Positions 34,078 through 46,367 of a stretch of 64,000 nt of DNA are shown one piece after another (position 1 is the first letter of the stretch; every line of letters begins with the position of its first letter). This stretch comes from Muricea muricata. Its lineage: Eukaryota > Cnidaria > Anthozoa > Malacalcyonacea > Plexauridae. Below the pieces are notes generated by a model that saw only the letters and a list, made by a program, of their open reading frames with translations, was not told where the DNA came from and made no database searches. The DNA lies in contig OY979728.1 of NCBI GenBank assembly GCA_963855995.1, forward strand, positions 2,218,330-2,282,329, given 5' to 3'. Position numbers and translations under genes: made by a program.

Positions 34078-37000
34078 TTATTTGGCAATGGCCAGAATAG
34101 CTCCAAGCCCAATAGTCGCTGTCGCAGTTACTAATAAACCTCTGAACCATGTTCCGTTGTGTGGTGAATAGTTTGCTTGGCTTTTCGAGGTATTGAAGTG
34201 GGTTATGATGTTCTCCTAAGAACGACATTTGAGAAACACAATTAGATATACAAAAACAGTTTTGAAGATCAGCGAAAGTATTCCTAGACTATTTTATCAA
34301 TAGACATTTCCTGAATTCACTTCAGGGTAGACAAAACAATAGCTTAAAAATAACCATTTCAGGAAGAGCCGGACAAATCAATTCCATAATCATTTTCGGG
34401 ATACCCAATACTTTTCCAAATAAATGCATCTCCAGTTTTAGGCAATTGTCCAATCATTTGAGAGGATAAAATGAAACAATCGAATCTGGAATGTTGTAGA
34501 GAATTGATCCATCGTTTTCTTCCAAGAAAACAAAAAGTCACATCGAGTGTAAATAAATTGATTTAAATCAAGTTTCCTTCTGTTGAAGTTGTAGGAAGAA
34601 CAGTTTAGAACTGATAAAGCTATCCAGTATAAATAAAGTTAGTTTAGTTAAGGTTGCCTTCTGTAGTAACACTGGATCAATAAGAGATGATCCTTACTGG
34701 ACCTCTAGGAAGAACAGTTTAGAACTGATAAAGCTATCTAGCACAAATAACGTTAGTTCAGTTAAGGTTTCCTCCTGTAGTAACACTAGATCAATAAGAA
34801 ATGATCCTTACAGAACCTCTAGGGGATAAAGCCTTAAGTATAGAATTGTTAGAGCTACAAGTACAAGCAAGTTTAGTTGCGTAAAAATATGGTCGAAAAC
34901 CATCAATCTGCTTCTTTCAAAAAATAGAATCATTGCAAGTCAATAACTCGGCTTTTTAACCTTCTAATCTCAATTTCCTCAATAGGAAAAACCCTTCAAA
35001 TTCTTGGATGTATCAGTTACCGATCAAAAACAATGCGGCTGTAATATTTTCTGGAAGTCACATGAATACAGATCAACGAAGGTCATCCCAAATGTCGGCC
35101 CACGCAATACACTATATATGGGAGAAATATTTAACCGCGGGGACAATAATAGCGTTATATAGACACAAGTACGGGCATGCAAGCAACTTCAAATAACCAC
35201 GCAAATTCCTTACATTTAACAGTAATTTCGGGTAAAAATTGTAAATTTTTTATCTCACAGGTATTCGCACGATGACAATGTTACTTTTGCGCTGATGTTT
35301 TTGGATTAGTTGCAAGTAATAAAACGCTTCGTGTATTGGAATGAGAACAGAATTACATATACATTTTTAGAAGGGGAGTTTCGAATTTACTAAGTTCGCT
35401 TATGGCACAGTTGGACGTCATTTCGTGACATGCCGTTTAATTACAAAAACCGATGATATTCTTTGACTAAAGTAAGACAGTAATTTGAATAAAATCTCTA
35501 GTTTGAATAAAAGAGGAATTTGCTATCGCTGCAAAAGAAGATGAAAAAACTTGGCGTGGGAGTTTTGCTTATGGCAATCAACCCAACCACCTGTGACTTT
35601 TGGTTTTTGAAATTAATAAATCATGTCTTTAAAATATCAAGGAAATTCTCCACAACATTCTGTGCCAAAACTCAGACTCTGATATAGGCTTCCACTTCAA
35701 ACACCTTTACTTTTTAAGTAATTTTACCATTAGGTTAAAATTCTTCTAATTTTTCAATTTAAAACAATACTAAGAGTGAGGGTGAAATTATTTTGACTAC
35801 AATGGAGTTATTTATTTATTTAGCTACCCCATTCTCAGGTGACTTTGCCTAACAGACTAAATGCTGCACAATTTTAGGGGATCCGAAGTACCTATGATTT
35901 CACCATCCCTAACCCATATTGAAGTCTTACTCTTTACTTATTTACGCAGATCATTCTTAGACAGCCCTTTCCCCTGAATTGACTAAGGCTTGAGCACAGG
36001 TGCTCAAGGTTGGAAGACAATAGTGGCAATCATAACTCACATTGCATGTATGAGAGGTAATCATGTGATGGATCATCGTTCAAGAGTACATCAACGGGAC
36101 TTTGTCACCTATATGATCATCCCACTTCAAAACCAATACATGCTTAGCATGTAGATTTCCTGTCTGGCAGTCAATGACAGGAGCATCATAACAGGAAATC
36201 CCTAACCCACCAAGAAAACTACCCACACTGTATGCAAAAGGTTCCTGTTATTGAACTCAGAAAACAATCTTGTTTGAATGATCTTGCAAATTGTTTTTCT
36301 TACTGTTGAAACAGTTTGATTGATTATTGAATACTGTATTAAACAAGTAGCCATCACAAATAGTACAAATAACCCATTGGAATAGGAAGAACTAATAGGA
36401 ACAACTAACAGGACATAACACAACTTATTTGTAAATTTTATGTCAGCTTTGCTTAGTTTTTATCATGCCAGGTTTAATTTTGTTCTTTTTATTATGAACG
36501 TATAATACTACAAGGACAATACTGAACCTACACTATTTCAAGAATTCTAAACAAAGGTTTTAGACAAGATTGACTAGTTAGTAATAGTTCACTCAGTAGG
36601 CTATTTATGAGCGAAAATCAAATAAATTAAAAATCCTAGATCCTTGCCATACTTCATATTTCAGCTTGTCACAAATTTTTCTCCTTAACATGCCACAGAT
36701 CAACACTGTTGTAAAAATTTGAATGTAAAAATATTTAGTGAATTCATTCCTGTTCCGGCAGCATGAAATTAGTATCGAGACCTCTGAATGTAGCAGTATG
36801 GGTTGTAGGAAGAATGCAGACAAAAGAATGAAGAAGGTCAGCAAATTTCCACAAGAATGAACACAACCATCTAGAGTATAAGCAGGAACAAAATTGCACT
36901 TTGTCCTTCAAAATTAAGAAGATTAAACAAGAGACAACTTAATAGTTATACAAATATAATGATATACTTAACTTATTAATGATGTTTTTTTAATGAAAAC

Positions 37001-39168
37001 TTTAATTGGGATTGCTGTTTATGCTGGTCTAAAAATATACCCAACCTGTAATTTACAATGGCTGTAAGATCCTTGAGGGATAAATTTCTTAAGCAAATTA
37101 GGGAAATACCATCAAGCAAGTCTAATGCTGAAGCAAAACAGATTATGCTTGTCCAATTATAGTGGTTATTTAATTATTATAGTGCTTTATGAGGAGAACA
37201 TTTTTATCACTCAGATGTAGATTTAAGTAATAGGAAAGATCATGACCTTACATTTTGTTTCTGGCAGTTGCATTACAAAAAATACAACAGAATATTTCTA
37301 AAAAAACTTAGCCTACAGCTATTTTTGATTAAAAAAATTATTTCCAGGGACTAGAAAGTATCCTGGTAAAAATTGAATTTGGATGAAGTTCATAAAAACT
37401 TCTTTAAATTGGTTAAAGATCTAAGCAAAAAAATATTTTGGTTTTCACTAAAACTGAAAAGACAGTGTGGTTACGACAGCACATTTCAAACATCAAAGTC
37501 CAGACACTTGAATCATGAAGTTCCAGGAATCTCTCGTATTTCAAATGACGCTTAACGTATTGAGTTACATTGCAAAATGCAAAGCGTCTCAATTAAGCAA
37601 AGCATTTTGCAACAGTCAATACATTTTGATACTTTAGTTTTAATTAAAGACTGGCTATTTTGACTACACAGAACCTCAGTTCAAAGAACGGAAAACAGAC
37701 AAATGATACCCCACCATTTGCAAAGAACTTTGCCGAGTTTTTTTTTTTTTGCAAAAATCCTTTCAGTGTAACTAAATAGGGTGAGAACACATTTAAGGGT
37801 TGATATGGCAACGCATGATACACGAGGCAGCAAAATACGACTTTAACCTTTTCACAATCATGCCAGCTCTTGACAAAACATAATAAAAGCGAAATGCTGG
37901 AAGGAGTACGTTATACATGAAGCTCACATGGTCTTTTTATAATACACTTGTATTACTTTCTATTTGTTTGCAACAACTTCCTTACAGCTTTTCTGAAGTT
38001 TTTATCAATTTTTCATAATACCTTCTTGTTCAGAAGCTTAGACATGCAGGAAATATTGTGTTTGTTCAGAACCACCAAATTGCAAACTCATTCGTTAAGC
38101 ACTCTCACGTCATGAGTAAAATCAACTGGTGTGGAATGAGGTAAAATAACAAATGGATGGACATCAATACAGGCTGTCTCGGGGCAACCAGCACTGCTAT
38201 TACAAACATGAATGTGCCTGTTTAACATCATACAATATTATCCAAAATTTGACACAATCCTGTCAATTTCATCGGAATAACTGACTTGTTTTGAGCATCA
38301 GTTCACATCAAGTACGTCATTCTATTCCCATTATTAAACTTTCTCTCCAGAAGCATATCTGTTCCGCTCGTCCGAAACTACTAATGACAAATGACGCTTA
38401 GGGAAGCTAGGAATTCCAGTACCCTCAGTTTTAAACTTGGCACAGATAGATGCTATCTGTACCAAATTTGCGACGGTGTATAGAATGGTTCGTGACAAAA
38501 GCACAGACTTTACATTCTTCTTCTTCCTGTATCTCCCTATGTCTTCCTTTCCCAAGAAGACGGTTTTATCCCAATTTTGTTACCCTCTCCCCAGACAAGT
38601 CCACATTTCTTAAAATGACAATTTTTATATATGCCAATATAGTAATACTCACCCAACCACCTCTAGACTGAATCCATGCTCCCATGTGGCTGACAATGAA
38701 TTGTGCTGTGAGTTCGACAACAACTTCATCATACGTGTCGCCGAATCCTTGATAGCGAAAATACTCCGTCACTTTTACACTGAAGCCCAACAAAGCCACG
38801 AGCCTTCCCCAGTTTACCAAACCATCTTCAAAGATATTTGCTGCAACAGCGTTGAAATTATCCTTCAAGTTTTCCGGGGTGAAACCCAAATTGACACACA
38901 GGCTGTTGTACACATCATGCTTCTCTAAAATATCGCTGGTCAATTCGCGAACTTTCTTGGCCACGGCCGGCGGATTTTGATGCGAGTTTCTTCGAGCCAG
39001 ACAGTGAATTACATACTGTACTATGAATAACGTACGGGCGAAAAGTCCTTGTTGGTCTGAGGACAAGTGATGAGATTCTGAGAGGTTATTCACGGGGGCA
39101 TTCGTCTTTATTTTTCTTTGTGCTTTCGATGTGTCTTGTATTACATGAGAGTCGTGGTTCGGTGCCAT
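34078..39168 (-). CDS. BCL2-like apoptosis regulator, complete, 2 exons
   Basis: Exon 1 is 38653-39168 (172 codons), exon 2 is 34078-34215 (45 codons plus TAA): 217 aa. A BH4-like helix lies at about 42-59, a BH3-like helix at about 70-86 (VAKKVRELTSDIL), BH1 at about 112-130 (IFEDGLVNWGRLVALLGF), BH2 at 165-172 (WIQSRGGW) and a tail anchor at about 197-215 (LLVTATATIGLGAILAIA). The donor TGG|GTGAGT follows the BH2 Gly-Gly-Trp, the conserved intron site of this family, and the acceptor is TTCTTAG|GAGAAC. BCL2 proteins bind BH3 helices of pro-apoptotic partners at mitochondrial and ER membranes. The complete set of BH motifs suggests an anti-apoptotic member, but the BH3-like region lacks the usual Gly-Asp, so pro-survival status is inferred. 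ATG at 39166-39168 has a good start context (AAAAATGG). The 4.4-kb intron holds no gene. Confidence 0.95.
34216..38652. other. Single intron of the BCL2-like gene
   Basis: 4437 bases, AT-rich. The only clear internal structure is the 114-bp tandem duplication at 34593-34820. No exon with conserved BH motif is missing, since BH2 and the tail anchor join directly across it. Confidence 0.85.
34593..34820 (+). repeat. 114-bp tandem duplication
   Basis: Two copies (34593-34706 and 34707-34820) starting AGGAAGAACAGTTTAGAACT, about 90 percent identical by eye. Confidence 0.92.
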
Positions 39169-41292
39169 TTTTTCGATGATTTTCTTTGTGAAATGAAGCG
39201 ATTGGATGATGATTTTAAAATGCGTTACAAAAATAAGCAACGTACGTTAAAACGCGGCAGGAAAGTCGAGAATTTGTGGCCAAAACCCCGTCACAAATAC
39301 TTGAGCTTCCTGAGAACAAAGCAGAGTTCGTGCGCTACGATGTGAACAAACGAACTGACGAACTTAAACTAGACAATTTGAAAACCTGTCAAACCGGTTA
39401 TAAATGCTATTCTCGTCACATGACGTATATACAAACTGTAGTAATATGATATCCCGTGATTAACTCATTAAAATATTCTAAATTTATTAACGCTCTAAAA
39501 AGGGAAACTTTGTTGTACAAACGACTTCCTAAACTTATACAATTTACATTGTTTTACATTAAAAAAAGATAGGGTAATTCCAATTACTGTATATCATATC
39601 GTTGGAACAGGCTTCCAGACCGTTCCAGTGGAATTACAGCTTTTTCGAAGAATATTTATTATAAGTACACATTATAGTAATTCCGAACAAAGTCGCCATT
39701 TTGTGTTCAAAGTTTGTTTCAGGGAAAATATAAGTCAAACATTGAAATATTAATATGATTCGGAATTTATAGTTATATTCTTGTAACCGTAATTATTTCA
39801 GAATAGTTCTTTGAAATTGATTAGGTTGATTTCGTGCGGGTACTATATTTTGACAGGGTAAATCCCACGAATATTGTACTCACAAATGACACAGTTATAT
39901 ACTACACAAATTTAAATAAAATACCCAACAACGGTAACTCCGAATAAAGACAACAATATGATTCAACGTTTCCTGATGATGACTAAATAATGTCGAAACG
40001 TTGAATCAGAATGTTGTCTTTATTCGGAGTTACCGTTGTGTACTTTATGAAAATACTCACTGGTGGCTCCCGCAACTATACAAATTTACATTAATAGTAT
40101 AACTGTATATTAATTCTTCTCATCTTAAGTTTTTACCTCTTAGGGTAGTTTTGACTGGGAAATATGTATTTGTAGCAATAGTCCATAGAGCCTGGTCTAA
40201 AGCAGTAGATATGGTCGTAAGCGTATTGTAACAGTTTTATAAATGTTCCAGACTAACACTCGGAAACTACTGGGGCTTAATTAGAACGACAAAACAGAAT
40301 CCGATTCGTGCGAAAGTCGTTCGTCAGGAAGTTAGTAGTTCCCAACTAAAGGCCTTCTCTTGACACTTTGAGTTCTCTTTTACCGTTTCATGAACGTACA
40401 TCACGACGTATTTTGAGCTACCTAAACTTGTAACGTTATAGTTTGTACGCAGTAGCCTTTGGTAAGCACTTTCTCGTGATAATTTCTCGTTCTCTATTAT
40501 CTATTATCATTCAAGGAACAATATCAGAAAACATCTGACAGCGTCTTGAAGTGACCTCACCCACAGGATGTTCAGTTTCTACCGTGTAAGCAATACTGAT
40601 TTCATTATTACTTTGTTTCGTTTCGCTTTGATTGCTTACTCAAAGTTTTGATGATATATTTCCTAGAATAAATTCATTACTACATCTACACCTGAAACAT
40701 ACAATGTGCTTTTAAGTTACGAGAACTTGATGGAGTGTGGAACTTGTCAGACGACAATTACATGACTTTTATACGCTCAAAATCCTGTTGCTTTGGCCCT
40801 TGGCTGTTTCATGTGATAAAAAACAAAGAAGTTTGCGACAAGTGAGTTGAATGCCTTTCGTTTGCACATACAGTAATGGTTTTTCCCACATACTAAGAGG
40901 TAAATCGATCTCCACCATTATATATATATACTAATTTCTCTTTATCTGATTTTTTTTTTATTTTCACGAATCTATCTTTTATGCACCATGGAGATTTATT
41001 TTTCTTGAAAGAATGCAGTACAGACAGGCGAACAACATTAACTTGGATCTTGAATCTAGTTTGCTCAGATCAGCTATGCAAGTGATTCCTCGCATTTCTT
41101 GGCGTTAATTGGAAACCTTTTTCAACGAAATGACCCTATAGATCAATGACCCCTTTTTGTGTCAACTGCAGTCGAAATAATGAAACTTAGAAATCTCGCA
41201 ATATAGCAAAGCATTTGAGGATCGTTGAAAGGTTTGTTAGTAACATTCAACTAGTCATCAAAAATTTTGATTCAAGATATAACTTTCTTTTA
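39169..41292. other. Intergenic, upstream of BCL2-like gene
   Basis: Likely contains the BCL2-like promoter, but no clear TATA box or factor site could be fixed. The only ordered structure is the foldback at 39929-40038. Confidence 0.4.
39929..40038 (+). repeat. Foldback with hammerhead-like core
   Basis: The arms CAACGGTAACTCCGAATAAA and their complement enclose GATTCAACGTTTC and GAAACGTTGAATC, then the loop. The inner core (39972-40000) reads CCTGATGA, T, a GAC/GTC stem with an AT-rich loop, then GAAACG. This is close to the hammerhead ribozyme core (CTGATGA, stem II, GAAA) but with one extra base after CTGATGA. The foldback at 9538-9669 has the same plan. Confidence 0.65.
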
Positions 41293-41600
41293 CACAGCCA
41301 GCCAAAGAAGCGCAAGTTGAAGCAAATCTGCTTACCTTGCAGACTGCTACGGTTGCTAGGATTGCTACGGCTTCTTGATAACAAGTCTGCTGCAAGTTGT
41401 CAACAGGTTTGATGCACATTGATTGTGAAGCCTTTTTTATTTACCCACAAGCTTGATGCAGGTTGTTTAAACAGCCTGCAGACTGTCTGCAAGGATCAAT
41501 CAGTTGTATCAAATCTGACATTCACAGACTTGATGCAATTTGATGAGCCAAGTTAGCAGACTTGACCGGTAACTTGAGACAAACTTCCATCAAACCATTG
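41293..41600. repeat. Degenerate CACAGC-type MITE, one end
   Basis: Starts TACACAGCCAGCCAAAGAAG and continues with AAGTCTGCTGCAAGTTGTCA-like sequence related to the blocks in the giant palindrome. No intact right end is seen. Confidence 0.55.
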
Positions 41601-41855
41601 TAAAATCCACTACGGTTTTGCGGGACGCAGGATTACACTTACTTTGGTAACGATAAACGGGATGCTTGGGTAAATATGGAGCGGGGCTCGGAATTTTTGA
41701 AAGTGTTGAGACGTGGGATTTACAAGATTTAAAACAATATTCAGGTGTGGGATTTAGCATTTTTACTAAAACGGGACCAGTCACGAAAAAATTGAACGGA
41801 ATAAGGGATTGTGTGCATTCGCGTGATATAAAAGTTAGTTTGACCGTAATATATA

Positions 41856-41995
41856 AATTATACCAGGGGAATAAGTTGCAAACATATATACCTTATATCA
41901 CGAGTAAATTATACCTTATATCACGAGGCAATATATTAATTATACCCTATATCACGAGCCATGATATGAATCATAACTTATATCACGACCTTTTT
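41856..41995. repeat. Imperfect tandem repeat ATACCTTATATCACGAG
   Basis: Four to five diverged copies of TATACCTTATATCACGAG at irregular spacing of 25-37 bases. An open frame runs across it but has no coding character. Confidence 0.65.
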
Positions 41996-42209
41996 TTATT
42001 CGTCATGTTTGGCGCCCCATATGAATACGCCTACTGCGGACCCTCATTTCATGGCAATAAACTACAGAAATTGGTTATCTAACTGAACGAATCATAAACA
42101 ATGACTTTTGTTTCAAAGCAGCAATCACAAGGCCTGAGCACTTTAGGTTGGTATTTACCCCCAGAAAGCCACGCACTATCTCAAACGGACGAAAGGCGCG
42201 CCCACTACA

Positions 42210-42540
42210 CACGTAAAAGTCTCGCAACAGTCTACAAACAAGTTTTGCTTGCACCGCTTGTGCCAAGTGTGGAACAATTTGTTTCACAACTTGTAATAAG
42301 CTTGACGGCACTACCAGACTTCTTGCAAAGTTGTCGCGACAACTCTGACACAAACCTGTTGTAACAAGATTGACAACACAAGACTGACCAGCATTGTTGT
42401 ATCATGACTACGTCAGTCTTGTTGGAACAACCTAATAACAAGTCTGATAGTCTCATCGATTAGCTTGTTACAAGTTGTCAACAGCTTGTTGCAAACTTGT
42501 CCTAACAACTTAGAAATCTTAGAACAAGAAGTGCGACATT
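42210..42540. repeat. Degenerate CAACTTGTTACAAG-rich element
   Basis: Repeated short dyads (AACAAGTTTTGCTTG, ACAACTTGTAATAAGCTTG, AGCTTGTTACAAGTTGTCAAC) related to the CACAGC-type MITE interiors. The ends are not resolvable. Confidence 0.5.
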
Positions 42541-42833
42541 GTACATGACATTTATGGCAGTTACCAAAATGTGAAATCGATGTGACCACATGTGAAATTC
42601 GCGTGATCCTGTGTGAATATCGTGTGTTTTTTTAAATACATGCACGTCATGTGGAAGTTTGTGAGGGGCTTGCCGGAACAAGCGAACAATACGCCGTGGT
42701 TTTTAGGGAGGGCTGTTGGCAGGCTTTGCGGGTCGGCCATGCGTGAAATATGATCTAAAATCTCGAGAAGTAATACACAAATTTGTGAACCTTCAGATGT
42801 GGTCGCTTGTGCTCGCTATGATTAATTTCCTTC

Positions 42834-42950
42834 TACACAGCCAAAAAAACGCACAAGTTGTAACACGCAGGCTGCAACAACTTGAACAACAAGTCAACAA
42901 ATCAGGACGCGTTCGCATGGCTTGCGACATGCAAACCTAGGTCAGACCTC
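42834..42950. repeat. Solo end of CACAGC-type MITE
   Basis: TACACAGCCAAAAAAACGCA followed by CAAGTTGTAACACGCAGGCT is close to the end of the TA-flanked MITE at 15607-15845. No opposite end was found nearby. Confidence 0.6.
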
Positions 42951-43918
42951 TGCATTCCTGATTATCTGGTTGCCATTTATCAGGTTGCCATTCACACCGC
43001 ACGACTTTCAAAACAAGAAATGTCCACATTTTCCCACGTTTCGCTTGACTTAGTTTACTAATTTTACAAAGTTCCCATGGCAGGCACGGAGTAGTTGCGA
43101 ATGACAAGTTAATTGTCTCGCATGATTCTCACGGGAAAGAAAATATACATGCAAATTTTGAAAGCTTGCAGAAATCTTCCCTGATCTGGGACTGTTCTTC
43201 GCGATGATCGAGATTATCCTACGTGAGGAAGCTAGCTTCGTTATCATAATTCAGCAGCAGTGGAATGAACTGGAACCTCACTGGGTGAAAGATGTGTTAC
43301 AATTTCATGAGTAAGGACTTGTTCCTGGTGACTGAGAGGCCTAGGGGGGTACTAAGAGTTCAGTCAGTTTTGTCGTTCTACGGTACTGTAAAAACCATTT
43401 CAAACTTAGGCTCAAGTGTCTATATTTATTTGTCAGGTTCTAATAATGTTCCTACTACGTATCACGGCAAAATTATAAGATGCATTCTATATTGTTGCAT
43501 ATAAATTATTGGATATCCCACTATCCGGCCTGAAAGATACAAACAAATTTTCGACGGTATGTACGCGTCGAAGTTAGTTGTGTTGATCTTGTTTAGAGAG
43601 TGAAATAAAACACGAGTTCAATGATTACCAACATTGTCGGGAACGGTAAGTTTAGCAACTACTGAGAGATTTTAGAGAGTATCATTCAATTGTTGTCGAT
43701 ACGTTGGTTCAACATTGACTTCACTTACAGATCTTAACATTGTTTCAACGTCAGGTTAAGCCAAGGTTGAGTTGTGGTGGATGAGATTTACGACATAATA
43801 TCAACGTTGTTTTAAAGTCGAAGAAATAAAACTTTCAATCTTTTTTCAACGTTAGCTTAGTGTTGATCCAACGTGATTTTCCTCGAATAGACTTCCTCAA
43901 CTTACATGTAAATTAGCC

Positions 43919-44027
43919 CATTTCATATCACATGATTGTTGAATGGCCAATGAAAGTGAGCCATTTCATATCACATGATTGTTGAATGACCAATGAAAGT
44001 GAGCCATTTCAGATCACACGATTTACA
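43919..44027 (+). repeat. 43-bp tandem repeat, 2.5 copies
   Basis: ATTTCATATCACATGATTGT ... AATGAAAGTGAGCC repeated with one or two substitutions. Confidence 0.9.
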
Positions 44028-44547
44028 TGTGTGTTGAGGAGGTCTCTAGCTATCGAGCCAACTTTTTCACAAGTTCTTCACAGCTTGTTACGACAAACTT
44101 GGAACAAGCAGTGCAGACGACGTATCGACAACTGGTGAACAGCTTAGTGACAATTTGTTTCCAGAGCTGTACACCTTGATGTTTTACGTGCGTGAAACTA
44201 CCCCCCCCCCCCGTAGTTTTGACCTGGTAGCAGTTTTCGGGACTGAAGCTGTCGAGTGAATTCCAGACATAAATAAAGGCAATATATAAATAACGATTGT
44301 TGTCTCAGAACGCATTTTTGGACCGTTAGGTTCCGAAGTTAAATCGCGAAACCGTGTGACGAGACATAACACTGTCGATGTCACGCGGGGGGGGGGGATC
44401 GGCAGGATTGTTGCCCCCTGAAAAAACTGCAAATCTAATACTGAATCCAATACTGAAGCAGGTTTGTCCGCTTCTAGGTTTTCTTGCCCCCCCCCCCCGG
44501 AGAGAATATCCTGGCTACGCCACTGATGTCACGGGCAAACCATAGCC

Positions 44548-44676
44548 AGCCCAATGACAATAAACAACTTGGGTGTAATATAGTCACACCATATAATGTA
44601 TAATAATAATGTATAACTATAATAGAATATAATACAATTACTATATTACACCCACGTCGTTTATCGTCATTGGGCT
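44548..44676. mobile_element. 129-bp MITE-like palindrome
   Basis: AGCCCAATGACAATAAACAA and GGGTGTAATATAGT are mirrored at the right (ACTATATTACACCC, GTCATTGGGCT) around an AT-rich centre. The inverted repeat continues weakly outside (TAGCC at 44543, GGCTA at 44691). G and C runs lie just to the left (44389, 44486). Confidence 0.85.
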
Positions 44677-44691
44677 GCCCATATGTGGCTA

Positions 44692-45901
44692 AACCGTGAG
44701 TGTTGACGGTCGGCCGGACAGTGTTGTTGTAAATCATTAAACTACACTCAAATTTTGCTTTTTTGATCGATATTTTTGTCTAAATTCGTCTACGCTCTTT
44801 GAACAAATATATTACAAAATGCACGAAGTGTGACAAGTGTTCTTCAAAAGCACATGTTTTCTCCACGCGTGGGTCACACGAAGTCTTCATGATACGTCAT
44901 TCAGTACAAGTGTGTGTTGACTTTGTGATTATGAAGAGGGAAAAACCGGAGTACCCGGAGTAAACCCTTCAAGCACAGGAGAGATAAACTACAGGAACTC
45001 ATCTGAAATCCGTCGGTACGTGAAATACACATCACCAAATGTACAAAGATACATAGAGGTACAACTCGGGGTATTTCTTGTGTTACGTGGATGGCTGGGG
45101 TACGTCATTCGCACGCTCATTTCTGGGTTATAACTGTATATATGCACAATTATGTGTTAGGGTTTAACACAACGAAATAACCCATTTCTGGCAAGTACAC
45201 ATCCCACACGCAAGATTTTATAGGGAATTAGATAAGAAAATGTCAAATCAACGGGGTGAAGTGACGTTTTTGTCTAGGTCGCTTTTGAAACAGCATAAAC
45301 CACTTTTCTGTAATGCATTTAAATTGAAATTCCATCCAGAAATGAGAGGATAGGATGTAATCCGCGAGACGGCGGATCATGGCCATCGGAGAAGTTTACC
45401 TAGTTGCATATCTATGTATCCTTAATCAATGACATAACTGAGCCAAACTTCATGGGGCAGATTAGAAACAGGACGTTGTCAGTTTCATTGAAAATGAAAC
45501 GATGCTTTGTTGTATGAATCACGACAGGAAGACCTTGACGCAATACTTGAGGCTCAGTCTTTGTTAAGCAGGAAACAGAATATTAACTTTACTACGAAAA
45601 AATTACGGCAACAGGACGCCTGTCGTCTTTGTATCCTTGACAAAATAAACCGTACTCCTACACAATATAAAGTACCTGCTATGTAGGATGTGTAAAGCGA
45701 GATTTCTTACATCTATAGAGCATGAATAAAGCTCTTTCAACTGTTTCACTTTATGCTAATACTTCATGAAAATTTTGAACAATTGAGCCTTATAAGGGCT
45801 AGAATGGTACGATATGTTCTAACATAACTATTTATATCGAAACTTAATAAGTCGTAGGCTTATCACATGACGCAGCTTTGACGTAGGCGTTTATTTTTAA
45901 C
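44692..45901. other. Intergenic, no gene seen
   Basis: Unique sequence upstream of the BH3-only candidate. No clear promoter element. Confidence 0.35.
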
Positions 45902-46096
45902 ATGGCATTGTTATGGAAATTTAAATTGGCTTGTAAAGACATTCCTCAGACAATATTCTATACACAAAGGTGGCTCGCGGACAAGGAGTTTCGATATACG
46001 TGCGGGAACGAGGGCTTGAACAGGAGAAATTTTTTTAAAGCTCTCATAACAGAGGAAGCTTCGAAAGTGACAGATGGGTTGGCAAAAAACAACTAA
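45902..46096 (+). CDS. 64-codon ORF overlapping the BH3 candidate (possible uORF)
   Basis: It starts MALLWKFKLACKDIPQTIFY in a fair context (AACATGG) and ends 23 bases inside the next ORF in another frame. Its codons look plausible but no domain is recognised. It may be an upstream ORF limiting translation of the next frame, or an unrelated chance frame. No acceptable intron was found that would join the two frames. Confidence 0.3.
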   Translation: MALLWKFKLACKDIPQTIFYTQRWLADKEFRYTCGNEGLNRRNFFKALITEEASKVTDGLAKNN

Positions 46097-46367
46097 CAAA
46101 ACTGAACAGCCTAATAATCAATCAAGAACATTAACGAGAGATGGGCCTCGATCTTGGGCCGTCACTGGCGCCGAGGTCGAACGCATTCTGCTAGAACGTC
46201 AGTATACGAGCGTGGAAGTTACAAGAACTGAACAAAACGGAACACAAACACAAGAAACTACAGTCGCGTGTAGAGTGGTCGGACAGATTCTAAGAGTCGT
46301 CGGTGATAAGTTGGACAGCGCGGCGCTGAAAGATGAATTCGAGATTACGCATTATGGACGATTTTGA
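46074..46367 (+). CDS. Candidate BH3-only protein
   Basis: 97 codons, intronless, ATG at 46074 to TGA at 46365-46367. Residues 1-40 are polar and probably disordered; residues 68-81 read VGQILRVVGDKLDS, which fits the BH3 helix (hydrophobic, three residues, Leu, two residues, hydrophobic, Gly, Asp, x, hydrophobic) and closely resembles the BAX-type LKRIGDELDS. No BH1, BH2 or tail anchor follows, so it would be BH3-only; such proteins start apoptosis by binding BCL2-like grooves. An in-frame TGA two codons upstream fixes the start at this ATG or an unseen spliced exon. It lies about 6.9 kb from, and divergent to, the BCL2-like gene. AATAAA at 47503-47508 could end the transcript. BH3 motifs are short and chance matches occur. 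Confidence 0.5.
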   Translation: MGWQKTTNKTEQPNNQSRTLTRDGPRSWAVTGAEVERILLERQYTSVEVTRTEQNGTQTQETTVACRVVGQILRVVGDKLDSAALKDEFEITHYGRF

